DNA of 64,000 bases from JACKDW01 sp964621785 (GTDB lineage Bacteria; Myxococcota_A; Polyangia; Nannocystales; Nannocystaceae), in assembly GCA_964621785.1 (NCBI GenBank), contig CAZUPD010000013.1, positions 31,823 to 95,822 on the forward strand. The letters are read 5' to 3'. Numbering within the stretch: the stretch's first letter is position 1; every line of letters begins with the position of its first letter. The notes below the pieces were generated by a model that searched no databases, was not told the DNA's origin, and worked only from the letters and a program-made list of their open reading frames with translations. Below, in pieces: positions 47,112 through 55,582 of the stretch. The position numbers and the translations under genes are program-made.

Positions 47112-49379
47112 CTACCGCCTGGCCTTCTCGGCCACGATCAAACGCTCGAACGCCTGCCCGACGGTTTCGGTGAGGTCGTGCAGCGAGTTGGCATCGACCG
47201 CGTGTCGGGCTCCCGATGCAAATACAAGTAGTGGAACGCGTTTGCGCAGGATCACCGGGACCACCAACACATTCCCGTGGACGCCTCCGAGGGCTGAGTA
47301 GAAGGCGCTGTCGATCGCAGTCTCGGTTCGCATCGGTCCGAAGTACGGGGTCTGGTGTTCGATCACCGTCGAGAATAGCGACGGGCCGTTGGCCGGGATG
47401 CGGATCTGGCGAACTGCGTCCACCATCAGGTCTTCGCCGCGGGCGTCGCGTCCCCGGATTTCGCCCTTGATGTGGACGAACATGATGACGCGTTCAAAGC
47501 CTTCGCCAAGGAAATCCATCAGCAAGGAGGTGATTTGGTCGCGCGAGGTGACGGTGGCAAACCGCGGGAGGATTCGGCTAAACGCTTCGGGGGAGAGCGG
47601 TGTGACCTGGTTGTTGAGTTGCTGTTGGGGTGGGTTCCAGCCGGCCGAGCGTTTGCGGCTCTGTGCCTGTCCGGGATAGGGGGTGGTGGCCCGTCCACTC
47701 GGCTCCGATTCGATCGTGCGCGAGCGTTGGTTGTCGAGGGTCTCAAAATCGTCGGGCTGATCGTGTGCGGTCGTGCTGCGGTCCGAGTCGTACCCGGGTT
47801 CAGGCGGAGGACCGACCGGTGACATGCCCGGCGAGGGGTTACGCGGGGCGACGTAGGATTGTTGCTGATGCAACTGCCCCTGCGGCTGCTGATACTGTTG
47901 CTGTTGCTGTTGCTGCGGTTGGTACTGTTGTTGGTACTGCTGCGGTTGCTGCTGGTACGGCTGCTGTTGCTGGTACGGCTGCTGTTGCGGTTGCTGGTAC
48001 TGCTGCGGTTGCTGGTACTGCTGCGGTTGCTGGTACTGCTGCGGTTGGTACTGCTGTTGCTGCGGTTGGTACTGCTGTTGCTGCTGGTACGGCTGCTGTT
48101 GCTGCTGGTACGGCTGCGGTTGCTGCTGGTACGGCTGCTGTTGCTGCTGGTGCGGCTGCTGTTGCTGCTGGTACGGCTGCTGTTGGTACGGCTGCTGTTG
48201 CTGCTGCGGTTGGTACTGCTGCTGCGGTTGGTACTGCTGCTGCGGTTGGTACTGCTGCTGCTGCTGCTGCTGCTGCTGTTGGTACGGCTGCTGCTGGTAC
48301 GGCTGCTGCGGTTGGTACTGCTGCGGTTGGAACTGCGGCTGCTGTTGGTACGGTTGAGCCGCGGGCGCGGGACCCGATTTCGCGGATGGGGCGACAACCG
48401 ACGTCCGAGATTTTCCAGCCAGAGGGGTACCGACTTGGGTGTGTTTTTTCGGAGTAACCGTCGGTGGCGGTGCGAGTGTCGGGGCTGCGATCGAGGGGCC
48501 GGATTGTGCTTTCGCCGAAGGGGCCGCAACCGACGGAGGCGAGACACTCGGAGCGCGAACCGAAGGGGGAGCGACGGACGGTGCGACGACGGGACCCGAT
48601 TTGGCCCTCGGGACCGAGACTGCGGGGGCCGAGACCGATGGTGGGGAGACGGCGGGAGCCTTGACCGAAGGAGCCGCTACGGATGGCGCAGACACGGAAG
48701 GAGCCGCAACCGAGGGCGGTGAAATCGAAGGAGCCGAAATGGACGGGGCCGAAACCGAAGGAGGCGAAACCGACGGAGGCGAAACCGACGGAGCCTTGAC
48801 CGAGGGGGCGGAGGGTGCTGAGACGGAAGGTGCTGAGACCGGGCGTGACGCCGGTGCCGAGACAGACGGAGCGGACGGCTTCGCGGGAGCCGTCACGGAG
48901 GGAGCCGGGCTCGCTTCAGGTTTAGTTGTAGGTACAGGCTTTTTGTCAGGATGCGGCCCGTAGTACTGCTCGATCGCTTCGCGCAAGCTGTACAGGGGAG
49001 CGACTGCCCGCACGAGATAGGCTCCTGTGTGCTCGGAGATCGCATCCACCGTCTTCATGTCGGTCGGATCGGCCATCGCCAGTGTCAGGTTGCCCGCCTC
49101 GTCCGTGGATACCGGCAGCACGGTGTGCTTGTGGGCGAGCTTCGCCGGAATTCGAGAAATCGAATTGTCGTCGACGACCTGCATCACCGACGCCCCAACC
49201 CGCGGGATCATCAGCTTGCTGTGAAGGAAGGAGACAATGCTGTTCTGATCCGCGTATCCGAGGCTGAGCACCGACTCGACGAACGAGTTTTTGTGCTCGA
49301 GCACGTGGGCCTGGACGGCCGCTAGTTGGTCCGCGGAGAGCAGTCCAGCCCTCAGCATCATGGTCCCGAGTAGACTCAA
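47112..49379 (-). CDS. MshEN/GspE-N domain protein with a Q-rich prion-like region and GAF-like end
   Basis: A 755-residue protein. Residues ~1-135 resemble the GspE/MshE N-terminal domain (MLRAGLLSADQLAAVQAHV), which in MshE-type proteins binds cyclic di-GMP. Residues ~155-300 repeat A/S/V/P units (SAPSVSPPSV). Residues ~340-510 are a Gln/Tyr/Pro prion-like region of PYQQQ and QYQPQQ units. The C-terminal ~150 residues look like a GAF-type sensor (GFERVIMFVHIKGEIRG, then VLVVPVILRKRVPLLVFA). It lacks an ATPase domain. TTG start. It is divergent from the cysteine desulfurase gene. Confidence 0.85.
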   Translation of the reverse strand: MSLLGTMMLRAGLLSADQLAAVQAHVLEHKNSFVESVLSLGYADQNSIVSFLHSKLMIPRVGASVMQVVDDNSISRIPAKLAHKHTVLPVSTDEAGNLTLAMADPTDMKTVDAISEHTGAYLVRAVAPLYSLREAIEQYYGPHPDKKPVPTTKPEASPAPSVTAPAKPSAPSVSAPASRPVSAPSVSAPSAPSVKAPSVSPPSVSPPSVSAPSISAPSISPPSVAAPSVSAPSVAAPSVKAPAVSPPSVSAPAVSVPRAKSGPVVAPSVAPPSVRAPSVSPPSVAAPSAKAQSGPSIAAPTLAPPPTVTPKKHTQVGTPLAGKSRTSVVAPSAKSGPAPAAQPYQQQPQFQPQQYQPQQPYQQQPYQQQQQQQQQQYQPQQQYQPQQQYQPQQQQQPYQQQPYQQQQQPHQQQQQPYQQQPQPYQQQQQPYQQQQQYQPQQQQYQPQQYQQPQQYQQPQQYQQPQQQPYQQQQPYQQQPQQYQQQYQPQQQQQQQYQQPQGQLHQQQSYVAPRNPSPGMSPVGPPPEPGYDSDRSTTAHDQPDDFETLDNQRSRTIESEPSGRATTPYPGQAQSRKRSAGWNPPQQQLNNQVTPLSPEAFSRILPRFATVTSRDQITSLLMDFLGEGFERVIMFVHIKGEIRGRDARGEDLMVDAVRQIRIPANGPSLFSTVIEHQTPYFGPMRTETAIDSAFYSALGGVHGNVLVVPVILRKRVPLLVFASGARHAVDANSLHDLTETVGQAFERLIVAEKARR
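47862..48360 (-). repeat. Gln/Tyr/Pro codon repeat (about 500 bp)
   Basis: A coding low-complexity repeat made of CAG/CAA, TAC and CCG codons on the minus strand, encoding PYQQQ, QYQPQQ and QYQQPQ units. The repeat period is irregular (4-7 codons). It is likely to vary in length and could cause sequencing or assembly error. It is not a CRISPR array. Confidence 0.92.
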
Positions 49380-49648
49380 GGCGATGCATCATTGAATGCT
49401 CTGCGCGAGCAGTCAACGCTCAAGTGAAGGCCGAGGTGTACGAAGTGGCATCCGGGATCAGCGCGGCGAGGTGAGAAGTACGTCGTTTTTCGCCGGTGGT
49501 TTGCAAGTGCACGCAACCTGTGCCGTGCCGAGACAGCGTTGCGCGCGAGTTTGCGGTCATCAGCCACCGCGCGTGGTACGCAGACCCCGCGTTTTGTATG
49601 TGTGTCGGTGACAACCCCCGATCGTGTGCCACGTGGTATAGGGGGGCG

Positions 49649-50809
49649 GTGATCTACCTCGATCACAATGCATCCACACCGGTCGATCCCGAAGTTTGTC
49701 GGGTTATCCACAATGTATTGGCCGATCCGACACTCCAGGCCAACCCCTCGAGTGTGCACGTCGCCGGGCAGCGAGCCCGCGCCGTGGTCGAACGGGCTCG
49801 CCAGCAGATCGCACGTGCGCTCGCCGTCGGTTCGCTGCAGGTCACGATCACCAGCGGCGGGACCGAGGCGAACAACCTCGCGATTTTGGGGTGTTCACGG
49901 GCCTTGCGGGTCAAGGGCGAGCCCTGTGGGGTGCTGACGTCGCCCCTCGAGCACCCCTCGGTCCGGGCGGCAGCCGCCCGACTTGCGAGTGAAGGGGTGT
50001 TTGTCGCCGAGATCGAGGTCGATGCCCGCGGGCGGATCGATCCCGAAGCGGTGGCCCAACGTGTCGCGCAACACCCCGAAATCGGCCTCGTGTCCCTGGC
50101 GAAGTGCAACCATGAGATCGGCAACCTCTATCCGATCGAAGACATTGCGGCACATGTGCGCCGCGTCCGACCCCAGGTGATCTTCCATACCGACGCGGTC
50201 CAGGCGTTTGGCAAGTGCGCGATCGACTTCCCCGCGCTCGGGGTCGATCTCCTCTCCCTCAGCGGCCACAAAGTCGGTGGTCCCAAGGGCGTTGGCGCCT
50301 TGATCCACCGTCGTGGGATCAGCATCCAATCGGTGGTTGTCGGCGGACACCAAGAGCGCGGTCGACGTCCCGGCACCGAGTGTCCCGCCCTGATCGCCGG
50401 CCTCGGTGTGGCCGCCACCCGAGCGGTGGAGATGCGGGAGCAGCGAGCGGCGCAGATACAACGATTGCGCGCCCATTTGCTCGCTGGGCTCGACCAGCTG
50501 CCCGACCTCGTCGTCAACGGCGATCGCGAGCAAAATGTTGGTAATACAGTGAACTTCAGTGTGCCGGGGTGTGAAGGACAGCTGGTCCTCATCAATCTCG
50601 ACCTCGCGGGGATCGCCGTTTCGACGGGGGCCGCCTGCTCCGCTGGGACTCTCGAACCGTCCCATGTGTTGCGCGCACTCGGGATGGCCGACGAACGCGC
50701 TCGCGGGGCGATCCGAGTTTCGCTCGGGCCCGGGAACACGGCTGAGGATATCGACGCGTTGTTGGCCGCGTTGCCGCGGGCGATAGCGAGAGTACGGGCC
50801 GCGGGCTGA
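49649..50809 (+). CDS. Cysteine desulfurase (IscS/NifS type)
   Basis: A 386-residue PLP enzyme that takes sulfur from cysteine. GTG 49649 gives the family's IYLDHNASTP start. The PLP lysine is Lys208 (SGHKVGGPKG) and the persulfide cysteine is Cys330 (TGAACSAGT). The mnmA and rnc genes follow, suggesting that it supplies sulfur for tRNA 2-thiouridine. An IscS role in iron-sulfur cluster making is equally possible. The frame back to 49496 contains an exact dispersed palindrome at 49502 and is not used. Confidence 0.92.
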   Translation: MIYLDHNASTPVDPEVCRVIHNVLADPTLQANPSSVHVAGQRARAVVERARQQIARALAVGSLQVTITSGGTEANNLAILGCSRALRVKGEPCGVLTSPLEHPSVRAAAARLASEGVFVAEIEVDARGRIDPEAVAQRVAQHPEIGLVSLAKCNHEIGNLYPIEDIAAHVRRVRPQVIFHTDAVQAFGKCAIDFPALGVDLLSLSGHKVGGPKGVGALIHRRGISIQSVVVGGHQERGRRPGTECPALIAGLGVAATRAVEMREQRAAQIQRLRAHLLAGLDQLPDLVVNGDREQNVGNTVNFSVPGCEGQLVLINLDLAGIAVSTGAACSAGTLEPSHVLRALGMADERARGAIRVSLGPGNTAEDIDALLAALPRAIARVRAAG

Positions 50810-50961
50810 TTTTCGGATCGCGGTTTTAATGTTCGCGGCTGTTGAGGTCGGCGCGGGCGCGAATGTTCGAGGGGCTGGGGCTGCGACAGGCTGGTGGGAA
50901 TGTCCAGGCTTGTCGGCCGAAACCGGTGACGCCGTGGCCAAATCAAGTTACACATCGCCCC

Positions 50962-52044
50962 ATGCGTGTCGTCTGTGCGATGTCTGGAGGCGTCGACTCC
51001 TCGCTTGCTGCCGCCCTGATGGTCGAGGCTGGTCACGAAGTGGTCGGCATGACGATGCGGTTGTACAACGCGAGCGAGGCACCTGGGAAAGGGCGCGGCG
51101 GGACCTGTTGTTCCCCCGCCGAAGTCGATCAGGCGCGTGACGTCTGTGACCAACTCGGTGTGCCCCACTACATGATCGACGAGAGCGAGCGGTTTTCCCG
51201 GGATGTGATTGGGGACTTCGCCCGCGAGTACGCCAGTGGTCGCACGCCCAACCCGTGTGTGCGGTGTAACGAGCACGTCAAGTTTGCGCCACTGCTCGCC
51301 CGCGCCGAAGCGATCTCCGCCGACCTGCTCGTGACGGGCCACTACGCGCGGATCGAAGACGGTCATCTGATGCGCGGGGTCGATCCGACCAAGGACCAGA
51401 GTTACTTCTTGTTTGCCATGGGGGAGTCGGTGTTGCCCCGGGTCCACTTCCCCCTCGGAACCTGGCACAAGGAACATGTCCGCGAACGTGCACGCGAACT
51501 CTCGCTACCCAACTGGGATGCGCCCGACAGTGTCGAGTTGTGTTTTGTCGGCGGACGTTCCCATGCCGACGTCGTCAGCCGAGAGGTGCACAGCCGCGGT
51601 CTCGACGAAACCTCCCTCGGCCCCGGAAATTTCGTCGACCCCCGCGGAAACGTGGTCGGCACCCACAACGGGATCCACACGGTCACGGTCGGTCAACGAC
51701 GCGGGTTGCGGATCCCGGGAACCGAAGCCCGATACGTGTTGCGGGTGTTGCCCGAGCGGCGCGAGGTCGTCGTTGGAGATGTAGATGCATTGAATCGCCG
51801 CGAACTCGAACTCCACGACCTGCGGTGGTTTGGACCGCGGCCGCGGGCAGCATTTCGCGGACACGTCCAGATCCGCCACCGCACACCGGCCGCGCCGGCG
51901 ACCATCGAAGTCGACGGCAACCTCGCCCGCGTGTGTTTCGACGAGCCGGTCCGGGCGATCGCCCCGGGGCAGGCGGGGGTGATCTACAGCGCAGACCGGG
52001 TCTTGGGTGGTGGCTGGATCGAAGTGGACAACTCGAATGCATAA
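50962..52044 (+). CDS. mnmA: tRNA-specific 2-thiouridylase MnmA
   Basis: A 360-residue enzyme that thiolates U34 of tRNA(Lys, Glu, Gln). The PP-loop is SGGVDSS, and the catalytic cysteines are Cys99 (PNPCVRC) and Cys194 (VELCFVGG). ATG 50962 starts MRVVCAMSGG. The longer frame to 50842 is not used. The stop overlaps the rnc start by 8 bases. Cysteine desulfurase upstream can donate the persulfide sulfur. An exact palindrome lies at 51780, where Gly-Asp-Val-Asp-Ala is written GAT GTA GAT GCA. Confidence 0.95.
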   Translation: MRVVCAMSGGVDSSLAAALMVEAGHEVVGMTMRLYNASEAPGKGRGGTCCSPAEVDQARDVCDQLGVPHYMIDESERFSRDVIGDFAREYASGRTPNPCVRCNEHVKFAPLLARAEAISADLLVTGHYARIEDGHLMRGVDPTKDQSYFLFAMGESVLPRVHFPLGTWHKEHVRERARELSLPNWDAPDSVELCFVGGRSHADVVSREVHSRGLDETSLGPGNFVDPRGNVVGTHNGIHTVTVGQRRGLRIPGTEARYVLRVLPERREVVVGDVDALNRRELELHDLRWFGPRPRAAFRGHVQIRHRTPAAPATIEVDGNLARVCFDEPVRAIAPGQAGVIYSADRVLGGGWIEVDNSNA

Positions 52045-52897
52045 GCAAGGTTCAAGTGTTCTTCCCGCTGTCCTCGAGGATCTTCCTGACCGGGACGACG
52101 ACAGCCGGGTGCAAGCGCACGTGGCCCACGAACTCGACGCCTTGCAGCCGCTACAGCAGGCACTTGGGTACCAGTTTGTCCGTCCCGCATTGTTGCGGAC
52201 GGCACTCACCCTCGGGTCGTGGAGCAACGAGCACCGCCGCGCCGGGTGGCCGTCCAACGCTTGCCTCGAGTTTTTTGGTGACGCGGTCCTCGACCTCCTC
52301 GCCGCCGGAGCGCTGTGGCGAAAGTTTCCCGAACTCAGCGAAGGCAAACTAACCCGCCTGCGGGCGGCCGTCGTCTCCGAACACGCGCTCGCCCGCGTCG
52401 CCCGTACGATCGAGCTCGGCGAGTGGTTGTTTTTAGGCAAAGGGGACAGCCGCCGCGGCGTGCACGAACAGGACGGAACCCTTGCAGATGCAATTGAAGC
52501 CGTGATGGGAGCGGTCTTCCTCGACGCCAAGGCGACCGGAAGCAATCCCCACGACGCCGCCGAAAAAGTGTTTCTACAACTATTTGGAGCGCGCCTCGCC
52601 GACCTCGATCCGAGCCACGGCCTCGATGCGAAAAGCCGGTTGCAGCAGTGGGCTCAAGCGACCCTGCGACTGACACCGATCTACGAAGTCGTCGGCGAAC
52701 GCCCACCGCCGGGAGCACCGCACTGGCAGGCGCGGGTGTTTGTCCGCCGAAAAAAGGCCAAGGGAGACCCGGGGAAGATCGAGATTTTGGGCCAGGGAGA
52801 GGGCCGCAGCCTCCGGCTCGCCGAGCGGGCAGCGGCCGAACAAGCGCTCGAGCGGGTCGAGGCCAACGCGTCAGAAAAGCTAGATAGCCACGAGTAG
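52037..52897 (+). CDS. rnc: Ribonuclease III
   Basis: A 286-residue double-strand RNA endonuclease. Catalytic residues are Glu78 and Asp82 (CLEFFGDAVL, normally RLEFLGD), and Asp151 and Glu154 (ADAIEAVMGAVFLD). The C-terminal ~85 residues are a double-stranded RNA-binding domain. The N-terminus is about 40 residues longer than in E. coli RNase III. ATG 52037 overlaps mnmA. The exact palindrome at 52483 writes the active-site Ala-Asp-Ala as GCA GAT GCA instead of the GCC/GAC used around it. Confidence 0.94.
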   Translation: MHKQGSSVLPAVLEDLPDRDDDSRVQAHVAHELDALQPLQQALGYQFVRPALLRTALTLGSWSNEHRRAGWPSNACLEFFGDAVLDLLAAGALWRKFPELSEGKLTRLRAAVVSEHALARVARTIELGEWLFLGKGDSRRGVHEQDGTLADAIEAVMGAVFLDAKATGSNPHDAAEKVFLQLFGARLADLDPSHGLDAKSRLQQWAQATLRLTPIYEVVGERPPPGAPHWQARVFVRRKKAKGDPGKIEILGQGEGRSLRLAERAAAEQALERVEANASEKLDSHE

Positions 52898-52970
52898 GCC
52901 GCCGGCAACCACTACAATCTTTTCGCTGCGAGGGCACGCGAGTCATCCTCGGGCTGGTAGTGTGCGGCCG

Positions 52971-53822
52971 ATGACACACTCGCTGCGAAAACTCGAAGCA
53001 CACGCATCGTTCGGCGGAAATCAGGGGATCTACGAACACGACTCGCGCACCCTCGGTGTTCCCATGCGGTTTTCCGTGTATGTCCCCACGCGCGATGGCA
53101 GGCAGCAGATGCCGGTGCTGATCTACCTCTCGGGACTGACGTGCAGCGAACAAAACGTCACTACCAAGGGTGGGTTTCAGGGCAGGGCTTCGGACCTCGG
53201 GATGATTGTTGTATGTCCCGATACCAGCCCCCGCGGCGACGGTGTGCCCGACGACCCGGCCTATGATCTCGGCCAGGGGGCGGGGTTTTATCTCGACGCG
53301 ACCCAGGATCCGTGGCGCCAGCACTTCCGCATGGAATCCTATCTCTGCGACGAGTTGCTCGGCCTCATCCACGACCACTTTCCCGTCCTCCCTGGAGCGG
53401 TCGGTATCACCGGGCATTCGATGGGTGGACATGGAGCCCTCACCCTCGCTCTGCGCCATCCAGAAACATTTCAATCGGTTTCCGCGATCGCACCGATCGT
53501 CGCCCCGATGCAGGTTCCCTGGGGGAAAAAAGCTCTTTCGGCCTACCTCGGGGAAGATCGTCAAGCCTGGGCGGCCCACGACGCCTGCGAGTTGTTGCGG
53601 GCCCGCGGGTCGAAACTCGTCGACAACATCCTCATCGACCAGGGGGACGACGATCCGTTTTTACGCCGCGAACTCGTACCCGAGCGATTTGTCGAAGTTT
53701 GCCGAGATGTCGGTCAGCCAGTGCGGCTCAACATGCATCCAGGGTTTGACCACAGCTACTACTTTGTCGCCACCGTCATCGACGGACATCTCGACCATCA
53801 TCACCACGCGTTGGCAAAATAA
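52971..53822 (+). CDS. S-formylglutathione hydrolase
   Basis: A 283-residue alpha/beta-hydrolase of the esterase D family. It releases formate from S-formylglutathione in formaldehyde detoxification. The nucleophile is Ser150 in GHSMGGHGA, with the family's YLSGLTCSEQN segment and the final His in HPGFDHSYYF. The C-terminus is His-rich (DHHHHALAK). It starts 73 bases after rnc. The formaldehyde dehydrogenase partner is not in the window. Confidence 0.94.
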   Translation: MTHSLRKLEAHASFGGNQGIYEHDSRTLGVPMRFSVYVPTRDGRQQMPVLIYLSGLTCSEQNVTTKGGFQGRASDLGMIVVCPDTSPRGDGVPDDPAYDLGQGAGFYLDATQDPWRQHFRMESYLCDELLGLIHDHFPVLPGAVGITGHSMGGHGALTLALRHPETFQSVSAIAPIVAPMQVPWGKKALSAYLGEDRQAWAAHDACELLRARGSKLVDNILIDQGDDDPFLRRELVPERFVEVCRDVGQPVRLNMHPGFDHSYYFVATVIDGHLDHHHHALAK

Positions 53823-53888
53823 ATGTATGGACAAGCGTCGGTGGTGACGGAACCGAGCGCTGACCTTCGATAGCGCGAGTATGCTAAT

Positions 53889-54251
53889 ATGACGATGAGG
53901 CCAGATCGTATGACCGAGGACACGCATCCCCAACCCAGCTCGTGGCGAGAGAGTATCGGAAGCATCGCAGCCTTTGTCTGTGGCCTTGCAGGCCTCGCCA
54001 CCACCCTGATCGTGCATCTGCGCAGCAACGTTTCGATCACCGAGACGCCAGATCCGGTACTCACCGTGCCGTTTTTAGTCGTCACCATCCTCGGAGCCGG
54101 GTTTGCCATGTGGCGCCGCGAAGACCACCGCGGCCTCGTAGCCAGTGGTGTCCTCATGGCGGTCACGGCAACGTTTTTGGGATGGGTCCTCGCGGGTGCG
54201 GCTCTGATTTTGCTCGCAATGATCGTGTTGATGTTTCTCAGCGACGGCTAG
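53889..54251 (+). CDS. Small four-helix membrane protein
   Basis: A 120-residue protein with a polar N-terminus and about three to four hydrophobic segments (around residues 25-43, 58-75 and 84-115). No family is recognised. ATG 53889 or the in-frame ATG 53910 may be the start. It is short but has normal codon use and a good hydrophobic pattern. Little else can be said. Confidence 0.65.
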   Translation: MTMRPDRMTEDTHPQPSSWRESIGSIAAFVCGLAGLATTLIVHLRSNVSITETPDPVLTVPFLVVTILGAGFAMWRREDHRGLVASGVLMAVTATFLGWVLAGAALILLAMIVLMFLSDG

Positions 54252-54340
54252 TCGCACCTCGTCGTCATTCACGATTCTGTCGCGACAGGACCCGAGTTGT
54301 CTCGGTACCTGTCGAGCATCGACATCGGGCTGTAAGACCG

Positions 54341-54793
54341 TTATTGCGGCTCGAACAGCAAAACCCGAACCTCTGGACTCGAGGCGAAGGCTTGGACGAC
54401 GAGTTGACGGACCGCGGGCCAGTGGAGTCCACCGTGCCCACAGCCCAGCGGCGGGATCGCAATCGAGCTGACACCGAGCTGACGAATCTGATCGACCATG
54501 TCCCAAAGTCCACGCTCAATATCTTCGATCCGACTGCGGCTGCGCCAGTGCCGTTTGGTCGGAAAGTTAAAGATGTAGCGCGGACGACCGTGTCTCGAGA
54601 CAGAGAAAATGTGGATCCGCCCCAGGACGACCTCCCCGTTCTTCGCCGCACGACGGTACGCCTGAAACATGTCAGGGAAAGCCCGTTTGAACTGCAACGC
54701 AAGGCCTTTGCCCATGACCCCGGCACAGTTGACGGGATTCACCAGAGCATCTGCCTGCGCGTGAAGGATGTTTCCCGAAGCGGAGATGAGCAT
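54341..54793 (-). CDS. Stand-alone macrodomain (ADP-ribose-binding) protein
   Basis: A 150-residue single macrodomain. The ADP-ribose site shows NPVNCAGVMGKGLALQFK near residue 20 and the second loop IPPLGCGHGGLHW near residue 110. These match the DarG N-terminal domain and Poa1p/TARG1-like hydrolases. DarG normally has a C-terminal DarT-binding domain and lies beside the DarT toxin; neither is here. It may remove ADP-ribose from DNA, RNA or protein. An exchange of toxin for another gene is possible. ATG 54793; no clear ribosome site. Confidence 0.88.
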   Translation of the reverse strand: MLISASGNILHAQADALVNPVNCAGVMGKGLALQFKRAFPDMFQAYRRAAKNGEVVLGRIHIFSVSRHGRPRYIFNFPTKRHWRSRSRIEDIERGLWDMVDQIRQLGVSSIAIPPLGCGHGGLHWPAVRQLVVQAFASSPEVRVLLFEPQ

Positions 54794-55011
54794 AGTGTGG
54801 ATGTTCTTTCAACAAGAAGTATAAACGTGCTCCGGTGTCCATCGCAGACTGCGAGAAGTCGCTGTCCTCTGCGTCACGGGAGCTCGGCTTCGACATCCTT
54901 TCTCTTCGACAGTCCGCAGAGTGCACACCGAATAAAAGTTGCCGATACATGCAAAAAGCGTCGTCACGATGTGGGCGGCGCGGAAAAAATTGCTCATACA
55001 TTCATTCCGCA

Positions 55012-55476
55012 CTACGAGCCCATCGATGGCAATCGCGTCAGGATATCCGTATCCTCAACCGCGCGACGCATCCCGGCGAGTCGGGCTCGGACCTCTCGCG
55101 CGAAGATCGGTGCCAGGATCCAACCCAGGGCTGCTGGGCGTGCGCGAAACGAGTAGCGAAAGGTTACGTTTGTTCCCTGTTCATGTTCACGAAACGTCCA
55201 TGAGCCGGCGAAGCGGCTAAAAAACCATGGCCCGCGAATCATCTTCATCGCCACGACCCGCGGGGCTCGAACCGTCACAAATTCGACATCCATCCGCAGC
55301 CCGTGACGCGACACAAACGCGACTCGGGTCCCCGGTTTGGTTGTGGTCGCACCGTCTTGAAACGCCATCTCACCTGTGAACGGATCCCATTCGCTGCGCA
55401 GCGTGTAGTCCTGCGAGAGTGCGAAGAGTGGGCCTGCGGGTGCCTTGATCCGCACGGTTTGTTCGACGACCGTCAC
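55012..55476 (-). CDS. SRPBCC/polyketide-cyclase-fold protein
   Basis: A 154-residue protein of the SRPBCC (START-like) fold. VEQTVRIKAPAGPLFALSQD, WDPF and the central FREHEQGTNVTFRYSF match the family. These proteins hold hydrophobic ligands in a helix-grip cavity. No ligand can be named. It starts at GTG 55476 and has a 218-bp gap to the macrodomain start. Confidence 0.83.
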   Translation of the reverse strand: MTVVEQTVRIKAPAGPLFALSQDYTLRSEWDPFTGEMAFQDGATTTKPGTRVAFVSRHGLRMDVEFVTVRAPRVVAMKMIRGPWFFSRFAGSWTFREHEQGTNVTFRYSFRARPAALGWILAPIFAREVRARLAGMRRAVEDTDILTRLPSMGS

Positions 55477-55582
55477 GTGTACGAGTGTAGCATCATCGTT
55501 TGGTATGTGACCATATTCGCCGCGATCCAGCGAATGCGATTATATGTTCATGTGGTCAGGTTGGAACTCCGTTGCTGAACCA

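Noticed and set aside
47862..48360. Possible CRISPR array
   Set aside because: The repeats are 12-21 bases, in frame, with no unique spacers, and encode PYQQQ units.
47630..48722. Long frames on the + strand with Ala/Val or Leu/Arg repeats
   Set aside because: They are antisense readings of the Gln-rich coding repeat of the MshEN-type protein. Low complexity is inherited from the real repeat.
54794..55011. DarT-like toxin partner for the macrodomain
   Set aside because: The short frames upstream (up to 109 codons) show no ADP-ribosyltransferase motif. Nothing in the 218-bp gap resembles DarT.
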